From NCBI GenBank assembly GCA_016125285.1, contig WGMA01000035.1:1-56225 (forward strand): DNA of 56,225 bases. Direction: 5' to 3'. The DNA comes from Phycisphaera sp. GTDB taxonomy: Bacteria > Planctomycetota > Phycisphaerae > Phycisphaerales > Zrk34. The translations under genes were made by a program, and so were the position numbers. Positions 1 to 8,888 of this stretch are shown here, piece after piece. The notes below the pieces were generated by a model. That model ran no database searches and was not told where the DNA came from. It saw nothing but the letters and a program-made list of their open reading frames with translations. How positions within the stretch are numbered: position 1 is the first letter of the stretch; each line of letters starts with the position of its first letter.

Positions 1-128
1 AGCGGCGCCTTGCACTCGGGGCAGTGCTCGCCGCCGAAGTGGTGCGACCCGTCGTGCTCGCCGAGCGTCGCGCCGCACTTGGGGCAGCACCCGCTCGCGC
101 CGCCTGTCGATGCCTGTGACTCGGTCAT
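1..128 (-). CDS. Partial zinc-ribbon protein (N-terminus only)
   Basis: The reverse strand opens with an ATG at 128 and runs off the left edge without a stop. The 42 visible residues carry two CxxC knuckles (CPKCG near residue 15, CPECK near residue 36) separated by a His/Gly-rich stretch, the pattern of a small zinc ribbon. It is divergent from the PIG-L gene at 221, so the 92 bp between them must hold both promoters. Only the N-terminus is seen; no function can be assigned. Confidence 0.5.
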   Translation of the reverse strand, partial: MTESQASTGGASGCCPKCGATLGEHDGSHHFGGEHCPECKAP

Positions 129-183
129 GCGTGTCTCGCTGCCTGGCGTCCGACGCCCGCGTGGAGTGGAAGTGTCGCCCAAT

Positions 184-212
184 GATATCGACCCCTGCGT
201 GACGGGTATACT
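184..212 (+). promoter_or_regulatory. Candidate promoter of the PIG-L operon, close to the start codon
   Basis: A TATACT -10 box at 207-212 lies only 8 nt before the ATG at 221. The -35 region (about 184-189, GATATC) is a poor match. If used, transcription would begin at or next to the start codon, giving a nearly leaderless mRNA. No Shine-Dalgarno sequence is seen before the ATG, which fits. Confidence 0.35.
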
Positions 213-220
213 GTGCCGTC

Positions 221-1057
221 ATGGGGCACACACCAGACGACTCACCGCGACTGCTGGTTCTCGGGGCACACCCCGACGACGCCGACTATCACGCCGGTGG
301 ACTCGTATCGATCTATCGGCAGCGCGGCCGCGCGGTCCGCATGGTGTCGGTCACCGACGGATCGTCCGGCCATCACAAGAAGTCCGGCGACGAGCTGGCG
401 ACGATCCGCAAGGCCGAGGCGAAGGCGGCGGGCGACGTGGTCGGCGCGGAATATCACGTGTGGGACTACCCCGACGGACGTCTCGAACCGTCGCTCGAGC
501 TGCGCGAGCGCATCATCGCGGAGATCCGCACGTTTAAACCCGACCTCGTGCTCACGCACCGCCCCAACGACTACCACCCCGACCACCGCGCCGTCGGTCA
601 GGCCGTGCAGGACGCCAGCTACATGGTGACCGTCCCGCCGATCGTGCCGAACGTGCCGGCGCTGCGGCGTGATCCGGTCGTAGCGTACATGCCCGACCTG
701 TTCACCAAGCCCTGCCCGCTGCAGCCCGACGTGCTGATCGACGTCACGCCGCACCTGGGCGACATCATCAAGATGCTCGCATGTCACGTGTCGCAGGTGT
801 TCGAGTGGCTGCCCTACAACGAGGGCGTGCTCGACGAGGTGCCGCACGACCACGACGGCCGACTCGCGTGGCTGCTCGGCTGGTATCTCGGCCACATCGA
901 CCCCTACCTGTGGGTGCACCGCAACGCGATCATCGACCGCTACGGCTCGGTGGTCGGCGTGCGGGCCGTGGAGGTGTTCGAGATCAGCGAATACGCCGCG
1001 GGACTCCGCGACGAGGATCACCCGCGACTCTTCCCCGACGCCCGGCTCGACGATTGA
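221..1057 (+). CDS. PIG-L family deacetylase (LmbE-like)
   Basis: This 278-residue protein belongs to the PIG-L/LmbE family of zinc-dependent N-acetylglucosaminyl deacetylases. The metal-binding AHPDD motif is at residues 16-20, and a second His-rich motif (HRPNDYHPDH) sits near residue 114. No signal peptide is seen, so it is probably cytoplasmic. The substrate is unknown; family members remove N-acetyl groups from sugar conjugates. Its stop overlaps the next gene's ATG (ATGA at 1054-1059), so it is translationally coupled to the esterase-like gene, and a TIM-barrel gene follows 9 bp after that. Together they look like a carbohydrate-degradation operon. Confidence 0.88.
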   Translation: MGHTPDDSPRLLVLGAHPDDADYHAGGLVSIYRQRGRAVRMVSVTDGSSGHHKKSGDELATIRKAEAKAAGDVVGAEYHVWDYPDGRLEPSLELRERIIAEIRTFKPDLVLTHRPNDYHPDHRAVGQAVQDASYMVTVPPIVPNVPALRRDPVVAYMPDLFTKPCPLQPDVLIDVTPHLGDIIKMLACHVSQVFEWLPYNEGVLDEVPHDHDGRLAWLLGWYLGHIDPYLWVHRNAIIDRYGSVVGVRAVEVFEISEYAAGLRDEDHPRLFPDARLDD

Positions 1058-3471
1058 TGCACATGCCATCCGTTACATCGAGGCGATCCGTGGTCATCCC
1101 CGCGCTGTTGTGCGGCGTGCTGATCGCGTCCGCGGTGTGTTGCGCCGCGGATGGCGACTCCGCGAACGACGCCACCGCAACGCTGTCCCGCGCCGAGCGT
1201 ATCAAACGCCTCGACGTCACCGTCCTCGATCACATCGACGAAGCGTCAAAACGCCGGTGGGAGTACATGTGGCCCGACGACGCCGAGGCGCGACTCGCCG
1301 AGATCAACCGCCGCTCGACCGCGACGTGGCGCCGCATCGACTCGCGCGCCGCGTGGGAACAGCAGCGTGACCTCGCCATCGCCGCGCTCCGCGCCGCGCA
1401 CGGCCCGCGTCCGGTCAAGCTCACAGGCGACGACGCGAAGGTGTACACCACCGCCACGATCCCCGGCGACGGCTTCGTCGTCCGCAACGTCGTGTTCGCC
1501 AGCGCGCCCGGCCTCGCCGTCCCCGCCAACATCTACGTACCCGACCCGCCGCGAGCCTCGATGCCGGGCATCGTCATCGTCCACTCGCACCACGAGCCCA
1601 AGTCGCAGACCGAACTGCAGGTCATGGGCATGACGTTCGCCCGGCTCGGCTGTGTCGTGATCGTGCCGGAGTTGCTCAGCCACGGCGAGCGGCGGCAGCA
1701 CCCGTTCGCCACGGAGTCCGACTACGACGGGCCGTTCCGGTTGAGCCGACAGGACTACTACTTCCGCTACAACGCCGGCATCCAGCTGCACCTGATCGGC
1801 GACTCGCTGATGTCGTGGTTCGTGCGGGACCTCAGCCGCTGCGTCGACGTGCTGCTCGAACATCCCGGCGTCGACGCCAAGCGCATCATCATGATGGGCG
1901 CGGTGGCCGGCGGCGGGGACCCGGTCGCGGTGACCGCGGCGCTCGACGAGCGCATCGCCTGCGCCGTGCCGTTCAATTTCGGAGGGCCGCAGCCCGAGTC
2001 GCGCTACCCGCTGCCCGACGACGCCGAGGAATCGTTCGCATACGCGGGCAGCGGCTCGTGGGAATCGACACGCAACCTTTCACGCTCCGCGGCCGACGGG
2101 TTCCTGCCGTGGGTGATCGTCGGCTCGATCGCGCCGCGTCGACTCATCTATGCGCACGAGTTTTCGTGGGATCGCCTGCACGACCCGGTCTACAAACGCT
2201 TCGAGCGCATCTGGGGCGCGTGGTACCACGAGCCCGACCGCCTCGCATCCGCGCAGGGGTTCGGCACGCTCAAGCTGCGCGGCGACAAGGCGTCGCACTG
2301 CACCAACATCGGCCCGCCCCACCGCTCGTTCATCTACCCCGCGCTGCACCGCTGGTTCGACATCCCCGAACCCGAGACCGAATACAGCCAACCCCTCGAG
2401 GCGGCGCGGCTCGACTGCATGACCGACGACATCGCTCAGCGCCTCGGCGCCAAGCCGTTGAACGAACTGACCGCCGCGATCTCCGACGGGTTCAAACGCC
2501 CCGCCGACGTCCGCACCGCGTGGTCGCAACTGCTTGGCGAGATCCGCACGATCGCGCCCGCGACGATCGAGACGCGCAGCACCGACACCGAGACGCTACC
2601 CGGCGTCACGCTCGAGCGTGTCGCTCTGCGTATCGAGCGAGGCATCGTCGTCCCGCTCGTGCTGATGATCCCCAAGCACACAGACGGCAAGCGCCCGCCC
2701 GTTGTGCTCGGCCTGGCGCAGGACGGCAAGAGCTGGTTCAGCCAGCTGCGCAACGGCACGATCACCGCGCTGCTCGACGCGGGCGTGGCCGTGTGCCTGC
2801 CCGACCTGCGCGGCACCGGCGAGACGCAACCGGGTCAGGGCGACAACCGCACGCGCCGCAGTTGGGACACCGCCGTCAGCTCCAGCGAGATGATGCTCGG
2901 CGATCCGACGCTCGCGGGCCGCCTGCGTGACACGTTCGCCATCATCGACTGGCTGCGCCGGCGCGACGACCTCGACGGCAAGCGACTGGCGCTGTGGGGC
3001 GACAACTTCGCGCCAGTGAACCGCCCGCACGTCGTGCTCCGCATGCCGCTGGCGTTGAGCCACCTGCCCTACCAGTGCGAGCCGGCGGGCGACATCCTCG
3101 CGCTGCTCGCGGCGATGTTCGACGACAACATCTCCGCGGTGTACCTGCACAACAACCTGCTCGGCTACCGTTCGGTGCTCGACAGCTGGATGATGTACGT
3201 GCCGCACGACATCATCGTGCCCGGCGCCCTCACGGCCGGTGACCTGCGCGATATAGCCGCGACGATCGCCCCGCGCCCGCTGCTGATGCGCGGTTGCGTC
3301 GACGCGCTGAACCGGCGCGTCGACGCCGAGCGCGTCAACCGCGTGTACACCCCGACGATCGACGCCTACAAGCAGGCCCACGCCAGCGACGCGCTGCGGA
3401 TCGACGCCGAGGCGGAAGAGACCGACGACCCGGCAACCGTCGCGACGTGGCTGACCCAGCGCCTGCAATAG
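1057..3471 (+). CDS. Secreted two-domain alpha/beta hydrolase (acetyl xylan esterase-like), nucleophiles apparently lost
   Basis: This is an 804-residue exported protein; a hydrophobic signal segment covers residues 11-31. The ATG at 1057 overlaps the upstream stop; 1063 is an alternative start. It has two alpha/beta-hydrolase modules of the planctomycete acetyl xylan esterase/dienelactone hydrolase kind, at about residues 130-400 and 540-790. The nucleophile elbow of the first reads GAVAGGGDP (Ala284 where the family has Ser in GNSGGG-type motifs). The second reads WGDNFAP (Asn650 where GDSxA is expected). Both serines are therefore missing, so hydrolysis cannot be assumed. The fold assignment is firm; the activity is not. 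Confidence 0.78.
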   Translation: MHMPSVTSRRSVVIPALLCGVLIASAVCCAADGDSANDATATLSRAERIKRLDVTVLDHIDEASKRRWEYMWPDDAEARLAEINRRSTATWRRIDSRAAWEQQRDLAIAALRAAHGPRPVKLTGDDAKVYTTATIPGDGFVVRNVVFASAPGLAVPANIYVPDPPRASMPGIVIVHSHHEPKSQTELQVMGMTFARLGCVVIVPELLSHGERRQHPFATESDYDGPFRLSRQDYYFRYNAGIQLHLIGDSLMSWFVRDLSRCVDVLLEHPGVDAKRIIMMGAVAGGGDPVAVTAALDERIACAVPFNFGGPQPESRYPLPDDAEESFAYAGSGSWESTRNLSRSAADGFLPWVIVGSIAPRRLIYAHEFSWDRLHDPVYKRFERIWGAWYHEPDRLASAQGFGTLKLRGDKASHCTNIGPPHRSFIYPALHRWFDIPEPETEYSQPLEAARLDCMTDDIAQRLGAKPLNELTAAISDGFKRPADVRTAWSQLLGEIRTIAPATIETRSTDTETLPGVTLERVALRIERGIVVPLVLMIPKHTDGKRPPVVLGLAQDGKSWFSQLRNGTITALLDAGVAVCLPDLRGTGETQPGQGDNRTRRSWDTAVSSSEMMLGDPTLAGRLRDTFAIIDWLRRRDDLDGKRLALWGDNFAPVNRPHVVLRMPLALSHLPYQCEPAGDILALLAAMFDDNISAVYLHNNLLGYRSVLDSWMMYVPHDIIVPGALTAGDLRDIAATIAPRPLLMRGCVDALNRRVDAERVNRVYTPTIDAYKQAHASDALRIDAEAEETDDPATVATWLTQRLQ

Positions 3472-3480
3472 AGGTGTGAC

Positions 3481-4416
3481 ATGACCGACGCACACATCGC
3501 ACGCCGCACGCTGCTGCAACTCGGCGCGACCGCCGCGATTGGGGCGATTGCCGCGCCGCACGTTGCCCGCTGCGCCGACGATACCCGTATGCCCACCGAC
3601 TTCCGCATCGCCTGCATGACGCTGCCATACGCCGCGTTCTCGCTGAGTCGTGCGCTCGACGGCATCGCCAAGGCCGGTTTCCGCTACGTCGCGTGGGGCA
3701 CGACACACATCGAACCCGACGGCACGAAGACGCCCGTCATGCCCGCCGACGCCGCGCCAGACCGCGCCGCGCAGCTCGCCAAGCGCTGCCGCGACCTCGG
3801 CCTCGAACCCGTGATGATGTTTTCGATGGTCTACCCCGAGCACGACGACGCCGTGGCCGTGCTCACGAACCGCATCAGGCAGGCGCACGCCGCGGGTGTC
3901 GACCACGTGCTGACGTTCGGCCACACCAGGGGCGGGAACCGCAAGCTGTGGGTCGAACGATTTCGACAGCTCGGTCCGATCGCCGCGGATCACAACGTCA
4001 CGATCGTCATCAAGCAGCACGGCGGCGAGACCGGCACCGGCGAAGCGTGCATGGGCATCGTCAGGGAAGTCGATCACCCCAACGTCTGGGTCAACTACGA
4101 CGCGGGTAACGTGATGGACTACCTGAACCTCGACCCCATCGCCGACCTCGCCAAGTGCGCCGACTACGTACGCGGGTTCTGCATCAAGGATCACCGCAAC
4201 TGGCCGAAGGATCAGGACTGCGGGCCCGGCTTCGGCGAGATCGACCACTACCGCCTGCTCGCTCCCGTGGCGTGGACCGGCCGAGCGATGCCGCTGTGCT
4301 GCGAAAACATCTTCGCCCCGCTCGTGCCGCGTCCAACCACGCCCGACGCCGTCGACACGCTCGCCCGCCGCGCCCGCGAATACCTCGAAACCGTCATCGC
4401 CGGGCTGCACGCGTAG
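3481..4416 (+). CDS. Tat-exported sugar phosphate isomerase/epimerase-like TIM barrel protein
   Basis: This 311-residue protein has a twin-arginine type N-terminus (ARRTLLQLGAT, residues 8-18, then an Ala-rich segment), so it is probably exported folded. The rest is a xylose-isomerase-like TIM barrel (AP endonuclease family 2 fold) with IKQHGGETGT, NYDAGNVMDY and GFCIKDH segments that match the strands carrying metal and substrate ligands in this family. It lies 9 bp after the esterase-like gene and shares its operon. The sugar substrate is unknown; in planctomycetes such proteins commonly accompany periplasmic sugar degradation. Confidence 0.85.
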   Translation: MTDAHIARRTLLQLGATAAIGAIAAPHVARCADDTRMPTDFRIACMTLPYAAFSLSRALDGIAKAGFRYVAWGTTHIEPDGTKTPVMPADAAPDRAAQLAKRCRDLGLEPVMMFSMVYPEHDDAVAVLTNRIRQAHAAGVDHVLTFGHTRGGNRKLWVERFRQLGPIAADHNVTIVIKQHGGETGTGEACMGIVREVDHPNVWVNYDAGNVMDYLNLDPIADLAKCADYVRGFCIKDHRNWPKDQDCGPGFGEIDHYRLLAPVAWTGRAMPLCCENIFAPLVPRPTTPDAVDTLARRAREYLETVIAGLHA

Positions 4417-4476
4417 GTTCCGCCACTGCGGATCACGGCAGCCGGTCATCGCAACGTGACTACCTTTGTTGACTAT

Positions 4477-4505
4477 TTGATCCCAGCGCCGCCCCGTGGG
4501 ATACT
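4477..4505 (+). promoter_or_regulatory. Promoter of yifB, leaving no leader
   Basis: TTGATC (4477-4482), a 17-nt spacer and GATACT (4500-4505) make a good sigma70-type promoter. The ATG of the ATPase gene starts at 4512, 7 nt after the -10 box, where transcription would be expected to start. The mRNA is therefore probably leaderless; no Shine-Dalgarno sequence is present. Confidence 0.55.
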
Positions 4506-4511
4506 TGCGGC

Positions 4512-6026
4512 ATGCTCGCGCAGGTCCACAGCTTCGTTCTTCAGGGCATCGACGCCATCGGCTGCGAGGTCGAGGTCGACGTCGCCGACCGCGGGCTGTC
4601 CAAGACCACCATCGTCGGCCTGCCGGACATCTCCGTGAAGGAATCCATCGAACGCGTGCGGTCCGCCGTGCTCAACAGCGGGTTTCCGTTTCCGACGAAT
4701 CGCCTGCTGGTGAACCTCGCCCCCGCCGATGTCCGCAAGGAAGGCCCGGTGTACGACCTGCCGATCGCCGTCGGGTTGCTGATGGCGAACCAGACGATCG
4801 ACGTGCGCAATGCACGCAAGCTGATGTTCGCCGGAGAGCTCGCGCTCGACGGTCGTCTGCGCCCGGTCAAGGGCACGATCAGCATGGCGTTGCTCGCACG
4901 CCGCAAGAAGATGACGGGCATCGTCGTCCCCGTCGACAACGCCTCCGAAGCCGCGGCCGTGGGCGGCATCGACGTGCTGCCCGCCGACTCGCTCGCGTCC
5001 GTCGTCGCGCACCTCAACGACATCCAGCCGCTCGAACCGCTCGAGACCATGGACGCCGAGTCGCACCTCGCCGACGCCATGCCCGACATCGACTTCGCCG
5101 ACGTCCGCGGCCAGGAGTCCGCCAAACGAGCCCTCACCGTCGCCGCCGCCGGCGGGCACAACGTACTGATGCTCGGCCCCGCGGGCACGGGCAAAACGAT
5201 GATGGCGAAGGCCCTGTCCGGCGTGCTGCCGCCGTTGTCGCGCGACGAGGCGCTCGAGACCACGTGCATCTATTCGAGCGCCGGCCTCGTACCCAAGGGC
5301 ATGTCGCTGATGACGCGTCGGCCCGTCCGTATGCCCCACCACACCGCGTCCAGCCCCGCGATCATCGGCGGCGGGTCGATCCCCAAGCCCGGCGAGGTCT
5401 CGCTCGCCCACCACGGCATCCTCTTCCTCGACGAGATGCCCGAGTTCTCACGCACGGTGCTGGAGACGCTCCGTCAGCCGCTCGAAGACGGCGTGGTCAC
5501 CATCGCTCGCGCGCACTCCACCATCCGCTTCCCCGCACGTTTCATGCTCGTGGCCGCGATGAACCCCACACCCGGCGGCGACTTCGCCACCGACGAAGCG
5601 TCGCAACGTCAGATGGATCGCTACCTCTCCCGCCTCTCGGGGCCGCTTGTCGACCGCGTCGACATCCACGTCGAGGTCCCCCGCGTGCCCTATAAGCAAC
5701 TAACCGGTCTGCCCAACGGCACCAACTCGCAATCGATGCGCCAGCAGATCGTCGCTGCGCGCATCCGCCAGGCGAAACGCAACGGCGGCCCCCTGCGCAC
5801 CAACTCGACATTGCGCGGCCGCGAACTCGACACGTGGGCCAAGCCCGACCCCGCCGGTTCCGAGCTGCTGCGCCAGGCCATGACCGAGATGGGCCTCAGC
5901 GCCCGCGCCTACGACAAGGTCCGCCGCGTCGCCCGAACGATCGCCGATCTCGCCGACGTCGATCAGGTGTCCGCCGACCACATCGCCGAGGCGGTCCAGT
6001 ACCGACTCCTCGATCGCAAGATGTAG
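4512..6026 (+). CDS. YifB/ComM family Mg-chelatase-like AAA+ ATPase
   Basis: This 504-residue protein is full length for the family. The N-terminal Lon-substrate-like/ChlI region begins with the characteristic QGIDAIGCEVEVDVADRGL segment. A Mg-chelatase AAA+ core follows, with Walker A GPAGTGKT near residue 223 and Walker B FLDEMPEF near residue 312. The C-terminal helical domain ends in a basic tail. The ComM members of this family are hexameric helicases that promote branch migration during natural transformation; whether this copy does so is inference. It is a single-gene unit with its own promoter at 4477-4505. Confidence 0.93.
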   Translation: MLAQVHSFVLQGIDAIGCEVEVDVADRGLSKTTIVGLPDISVKESIERVRSAVLNSGFPFPTNRLLVNLAPADVRKEGPVYDLPIAVGLLMANQTIDVRNARKLMFAGELALDGRLRPVKGTISMALLARRKKMTGIVVPVDNASEAAAVGGIDVLPADSLASVVAHLNDIQPLEPLETMDAESHLADAMPDIDFADVRGQESAKRALTVAAAGGHNVLMLGPAGTGKTMMAKALSGVLPPLSRDEALETTCIYSSAGLVPKGMSLMTRRPVRMPHHTASSPAIIGGGSIPKPGEVSLAHHGILFLDEMPEFSRTVLETLRQPLEDGVVTIARAHSTIRFPARFMLVAAMNPTPGGDFATDEASQRQMDRYLSRLSGPLVDRVDIHVEVPRVPYKQLTGLPNGTNSQSMRQQIVAARIRQAKRNGGPLRTNSTLRGRELDTWAKPDPAGSELLRQAMTEMGLSARAYDKVRRVARTIADLADVDQVSADHIAEAVQYRLLDRKM

Positions 6027-6200
6027 CTCATGCACGCAGGTGTTCCCGGTGTGAGCTTATGTCGCGACGCCACGCCCAGGGAGAAGACCTCATAAATGAT
6101 CGAACTGAGAGAACGGCACGAACTGTGGCGTTCGGCGACGCCGGTGTCCGAACCCGGGCTGCGATATTGGACAGGCGCGAGCCGCCGTCGGATTCCGGGG

Positions 6201-6206
6201 TATAAT
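6201..6206 (+). promoter_or_regulatory. Consensus -10 box before a small secreted protein gene
   Basis: A perfect TATAAT lies 50 bp before the ATG at 6256, but no -35 box stands 16-18 bp upstream. The rest of the 6027-6255 gap shows no convincing ORF or RNA. An AGCTCA/TGAGCT inverted pair near 6027-6058 is too weak to call a terminator. Confidence 0.35.
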
Positions 6207-6255
6207 GGACGGACCTCCACCGAACCGGGGCACACCGCCTGAAGGGATCACCCAC

Positions 6256-6642
6256 ATGAAAGCCACCACGACGCTGCTCGGGACCATGGTCGTCATGCTC
6301 GCCGCGACCTCCGTTCAGGCCGCGGACGCGTGGCGGGCGCCGCTGTTTGAAGCGACGGCGGTCTGGCAGAGTGACGACACGATCGAGGTCGCGGTGGACA
6401 TCTTCGAGGCGAACGACGACGGCATGGCGACGCGTTTCGTGGCGTCGGCGAAGCTGAAGATCCGCGACGGGCGACGTGGCGTGCTGACGGTGATGGGGAC
6501 CGAGACGCCGCTGGGCTTTACGGTCGAGGCGATCAAGCCGACCCGGGGCGAGAACGTCCACGTTATCGTGACCGTGTCGCAGGACCAGTCCATCCTGTCG
6601 GTGGAGTCGCAGTCCGTGCCCGCCGTCGGCAGGTTTTCCTGA
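6256..6642 (+). CDS. Small secreted protein of unknown function
   Basis: This is a 128-residue protein with a clear Sec signal peptide (MKATTTLLGT start, cleavage probably after VQAAD near residue 23). The mature part is predicted to be beta-rich (alternating hydrophobic strands) and has no cysteines, repeats or motif I recognise. The start at 6256 is chosen over an in-frame start at 6205 because the signal peptide follows directly and 6205 falls in the TATAAT box. The gene stands alone between yifB and the Tat-signal protein. Confidence 0.65.
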   Translation: MKATTTLLGTMVVMLAATSVQAADAWRAPLFEATAVWQSDDTIEVAVDIFEANDDGMATRFVASAKLKIRDGRRGVLTVMGTETPLGFTVEAIKPTRGENVHVIVTVSQDQSILSVESQSVPAVGRFS

Positions 6643-6772
6643 CCGGGCCCGCGGGCGACGGATCTTGTACCGGCGCCGCCAACGCCGGACATCAATGAAA
6701 TCATGGACACCCGATCGCGCGTCTGCGAGGATGGTGGCTCACCTCAGCCCCCAAACCCTCAGGAGCACGCGT

Positions 6773-7849
6773 ATGTGTACGACCACGCCAGGTGACGGTA
6801 GTGAACGCGATCCGGTTGTCTCGATCGGTCGACGGGACGCGATCCGAACGGTGGCCGCGGGGGTGACGTCCGCACTGCTCGCGCCGTCCGCGCTGATGGC
6901 CGCCGCGACGCCCGCGGTGATACGGACGTCGGAGTCCATCGTCAAGGTGTTGTACGACTCACTGAGCGAGACACAGCGCCAAACCGTGTGCTTCGACTGG
7001 GACCACATGGACAAAGCCAACGGTCTGCTGCGCACGCACATCTCGAACAACTGGACGATCACCAAGCCGCACGTCAAGAGCGAATTCTACACCGCGGACC
7101 AGCAGCAGATGATCCGCGAGATCTTCGAGGGCATGGTCAACCCGGACTGGGTCGAGCGGTTCGACAAGCAGTTCAAGGACGACATGGGCGGCTTCGGCAA
7201 GAAGCAGAGCATCGCAATCTTCGGACACCCCGGCGCGGGCAAGTTCGAGTTCGTGCTGACCGGGAGACACGGCACGATGCGCTGCGACGGCGACTCCTCG
7301 GAGCACGTGGCGTTCGGCGGGCCGATCCTCTACGGCCACGCCGCGTCGGGATACTTCGAGAAGTACCAGCATCCGAACAACGTGTTCTGGCCCCAGGCGC
7401 AGGCGGCGAACAAGCTGTACCAGATGCTCGACGGCAAGCAGCAGAAGCAGGCGTTGATCGACCTCTCACCCGACGAATCGGAGATCGCGTTCCGCAAGCC
7501 CGACGCGATCGAGGGCATCCCGGTGGCGGAGCTGTCGTCCGACCAGAAGCAGCACGTGCAGGGCGTGCTGCGGATGTTGATCGAGCCGTACCGCCAGTCG
7601 GATCGGGACGAGGTCGTCGCGGCGCTCAAGGCGCAAGGCGGACTGGACGCGTGTCGCCTGGCGTATTACGAGGACGAGGACCTGGGCGACGACAAGGTGT
7701 GGGACAACTGGCGACTCGAGGGCCCGGCGTTCGTCTGGCACTACCGCGGCGCGCCGCACGTGCACGTGTGGGTCAACGTGTCGGACGACCCGCACGTCGA
7801 CCTCAACGCGAAGAACCGCTCGGGGCCGCTGCATCCGAAGAAATCCTGA
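6773..7849 (+). CDS. Tat-signal protein, possibly DUF3500-like
   Basis: This protein of about 358 residues has a twin-arginine leader (GRRDAIRTVAAG near residues 18-29 followed by an Ala-rich segment). The start is set at 6773 because AGGAG stands at 6761-6765. The C-terminal segment (WRLEGPAFVWHYRG followed by HVHVWVNV) resembles the end of DUF3500 proteins, where a Trp/Gly-rich strand precedes an xHxHxxW motif; this assignment is tentative. No catalytic residues can be named. It converges on the polysaccharide deacetylase gene with only a 16-bp gap. Confidence 0.72.
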   Translation: MCTTTPGDGSERDPVVSIGRRDAIRTVAAGVTSALLAPSALMAAATPAVIRTSESIVKVLYDSLSETQRQTVCFDWDHMDKANGLLRTHISNNWTITKPHVKSEFYTADQQQMIREIFEGMVNPDWVERFDKQFKDDMGGFGKKQSIAIFGHPGAGKFEFVLTGRHGTMRCDGDSSEHVAFGGPILYGHAASGYFEKYQHPNNVFWPQAQAANKLYQMLDGKQQKQALIDLSPDESEIAFRKPDAIEGIPVAELSSDQKQHVQGVLRMLIEPYRQSDRDEVVAALKAQGGLDACRLAYYEDEDLGDDKVWDNWRLEGPAFVWHYRGAPHVHVWVNVSDDPHVDLNAKNRSGPLHPKKS

Positions 7850-7865
7850 TCGCGTACGTGGCGCG

Positions 7866-8858
7866 TCACTTCTTCGCGATGACGATCGGCTTGCCGCTTG
7901 GCATCGCGTCGTAGGTGATCACGCCATCGCGTGCGGCGACGGTGCCGTGCGTCTCGCCCTGCGTGACGGTGCACGTCTTCCAATCGGCGGGGACCCGCGT
8001 GACGAGCGTCAGCGGCTGATCGTAGAACTGCGGATCGGCGGTGGTAGTCAGCATGACCCCGATGATCGACTTGTCGTCGACGGCGACCCTCACCGTCGCG
8101 GCGTCGCGTTCGGTGGCGTACTGATGCGCGGGGATGTGGCCGGTGATCCAGACCTTGTCGCGCCGGGCGACGAGCCCGTCGAGCAGTCCGGTGAAGACCT
8201 CGGTGGGCGTGACAATCCAGTCGCCGCCGACGCCGTGGAACACGATGCACTCCATGGCGTGACCGGCGATGGCCTTGTCGACGTGCGCGAGCATCTGGTC
8301 GCTGGTCTTGAAGGCGATCATCGCGCCGCGTCCGCCGAAGTCGGGGCGGTCGATCAGGTGGTTCTCCTTGAGCACGTCGGCGAGCTGCTCCTTCGTGATG
8401 GGCCAGCGCTCGGGCTTGATGCCGCCGGGCTGACCGTACGACACGAGGCGGGGCCAGGGCAGGTTCGGCGTCGCGGCGTGGATGGCGTCGTTGCAGGCGG
8501 TGACTTCCTTGGCGATGTCGGCCGTGGTGTCGCCGCCGCGGTGCGTGAAGGTGTGGTTGGCCAGCTCGAAACCCGCGGCGGGAATCTCCTGCTCCCAGGC
8601 CTTGCGCTGCGCGGCGTAGTGACCGGAGCCGGGGTTGACGTAGAACGTGCCCGTGAGTTGCCGCTTCGTCAGTTCCGGCACGACCGTCTTCACGTCGGAG
8701 ATGCAGCTGTCGTCAAACATGAGGATGAACGCGCACGCCTTGTCGCCCTTCCACTGCGCCACGCGCGTCGTGCCCGGCGCGTCGGCGGCGTGTGTGACGG
8801 TGGCGTTGCCCGTCAAGGTGAACAGGAGGATCGCGACGCAGGTGGTGATGTGCTTCAT
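7866..8858 (-). CDS. Secreted polysaccharide deacetylase (NodB-homology, CE4-like)
   Basis: This 330-residue protein has a signal peptide (cleavage near THAAD, residue 25). The NodB-homology core begins at about residue 40. The metal and catalytic Asp pair is in MFDDS (Asp49-Asp50; the usual following Gly is Ser), and the second motif HTFTH (His102, His106) supplies the metal histidines. The family removes acetyl groups from N-acetylated polysaccharides such as chitin or peptidoglycan; the substrate here is unknown. The gene lies 30 bp downstream of the GH5 lipoprotein gene on the same strand and is probably cotranscribed with it. Confidence 0.88.
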   Translation of the reverse strand: MKHITTCVAILLFTLTGNATVTHAADAPGTTRVAQWKGDKACAFILMFDDSCISDVKTVVPELTKRQLTGTFYVNPGSGHYAAQRKAWEQEIPAAGFELANHTFTHRGGDTTADIAKEVTACNDAIHAATPNLPWPRLVSYGQPGGIKPERWPITKEQLADVLKENHLIDRPDFGGRGAMIAFKTSDQMLAHVDKAIAGHAMECIVFHGVGGDWIVTPTEVFTGLLDGLVARRDKVWITGHIPAHQYATERDAATVRVAVDDKSIIGVMLTTTADPQFYDQPLTLVTRVPADWKTCTVTQGETHGTVAARDGVITYDAMPSGKPIVIAKK

Positions 8859-8888
8859 GGTGTGCCCTGTCGTGTCAGTGTGTGGGGA

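Noticed and set aside
2596-4449. 617-codon leftward open frame
   Set aside because: Antisense to the esterase-like and TIM-barrel genes, low complexity, no start signal or domain.
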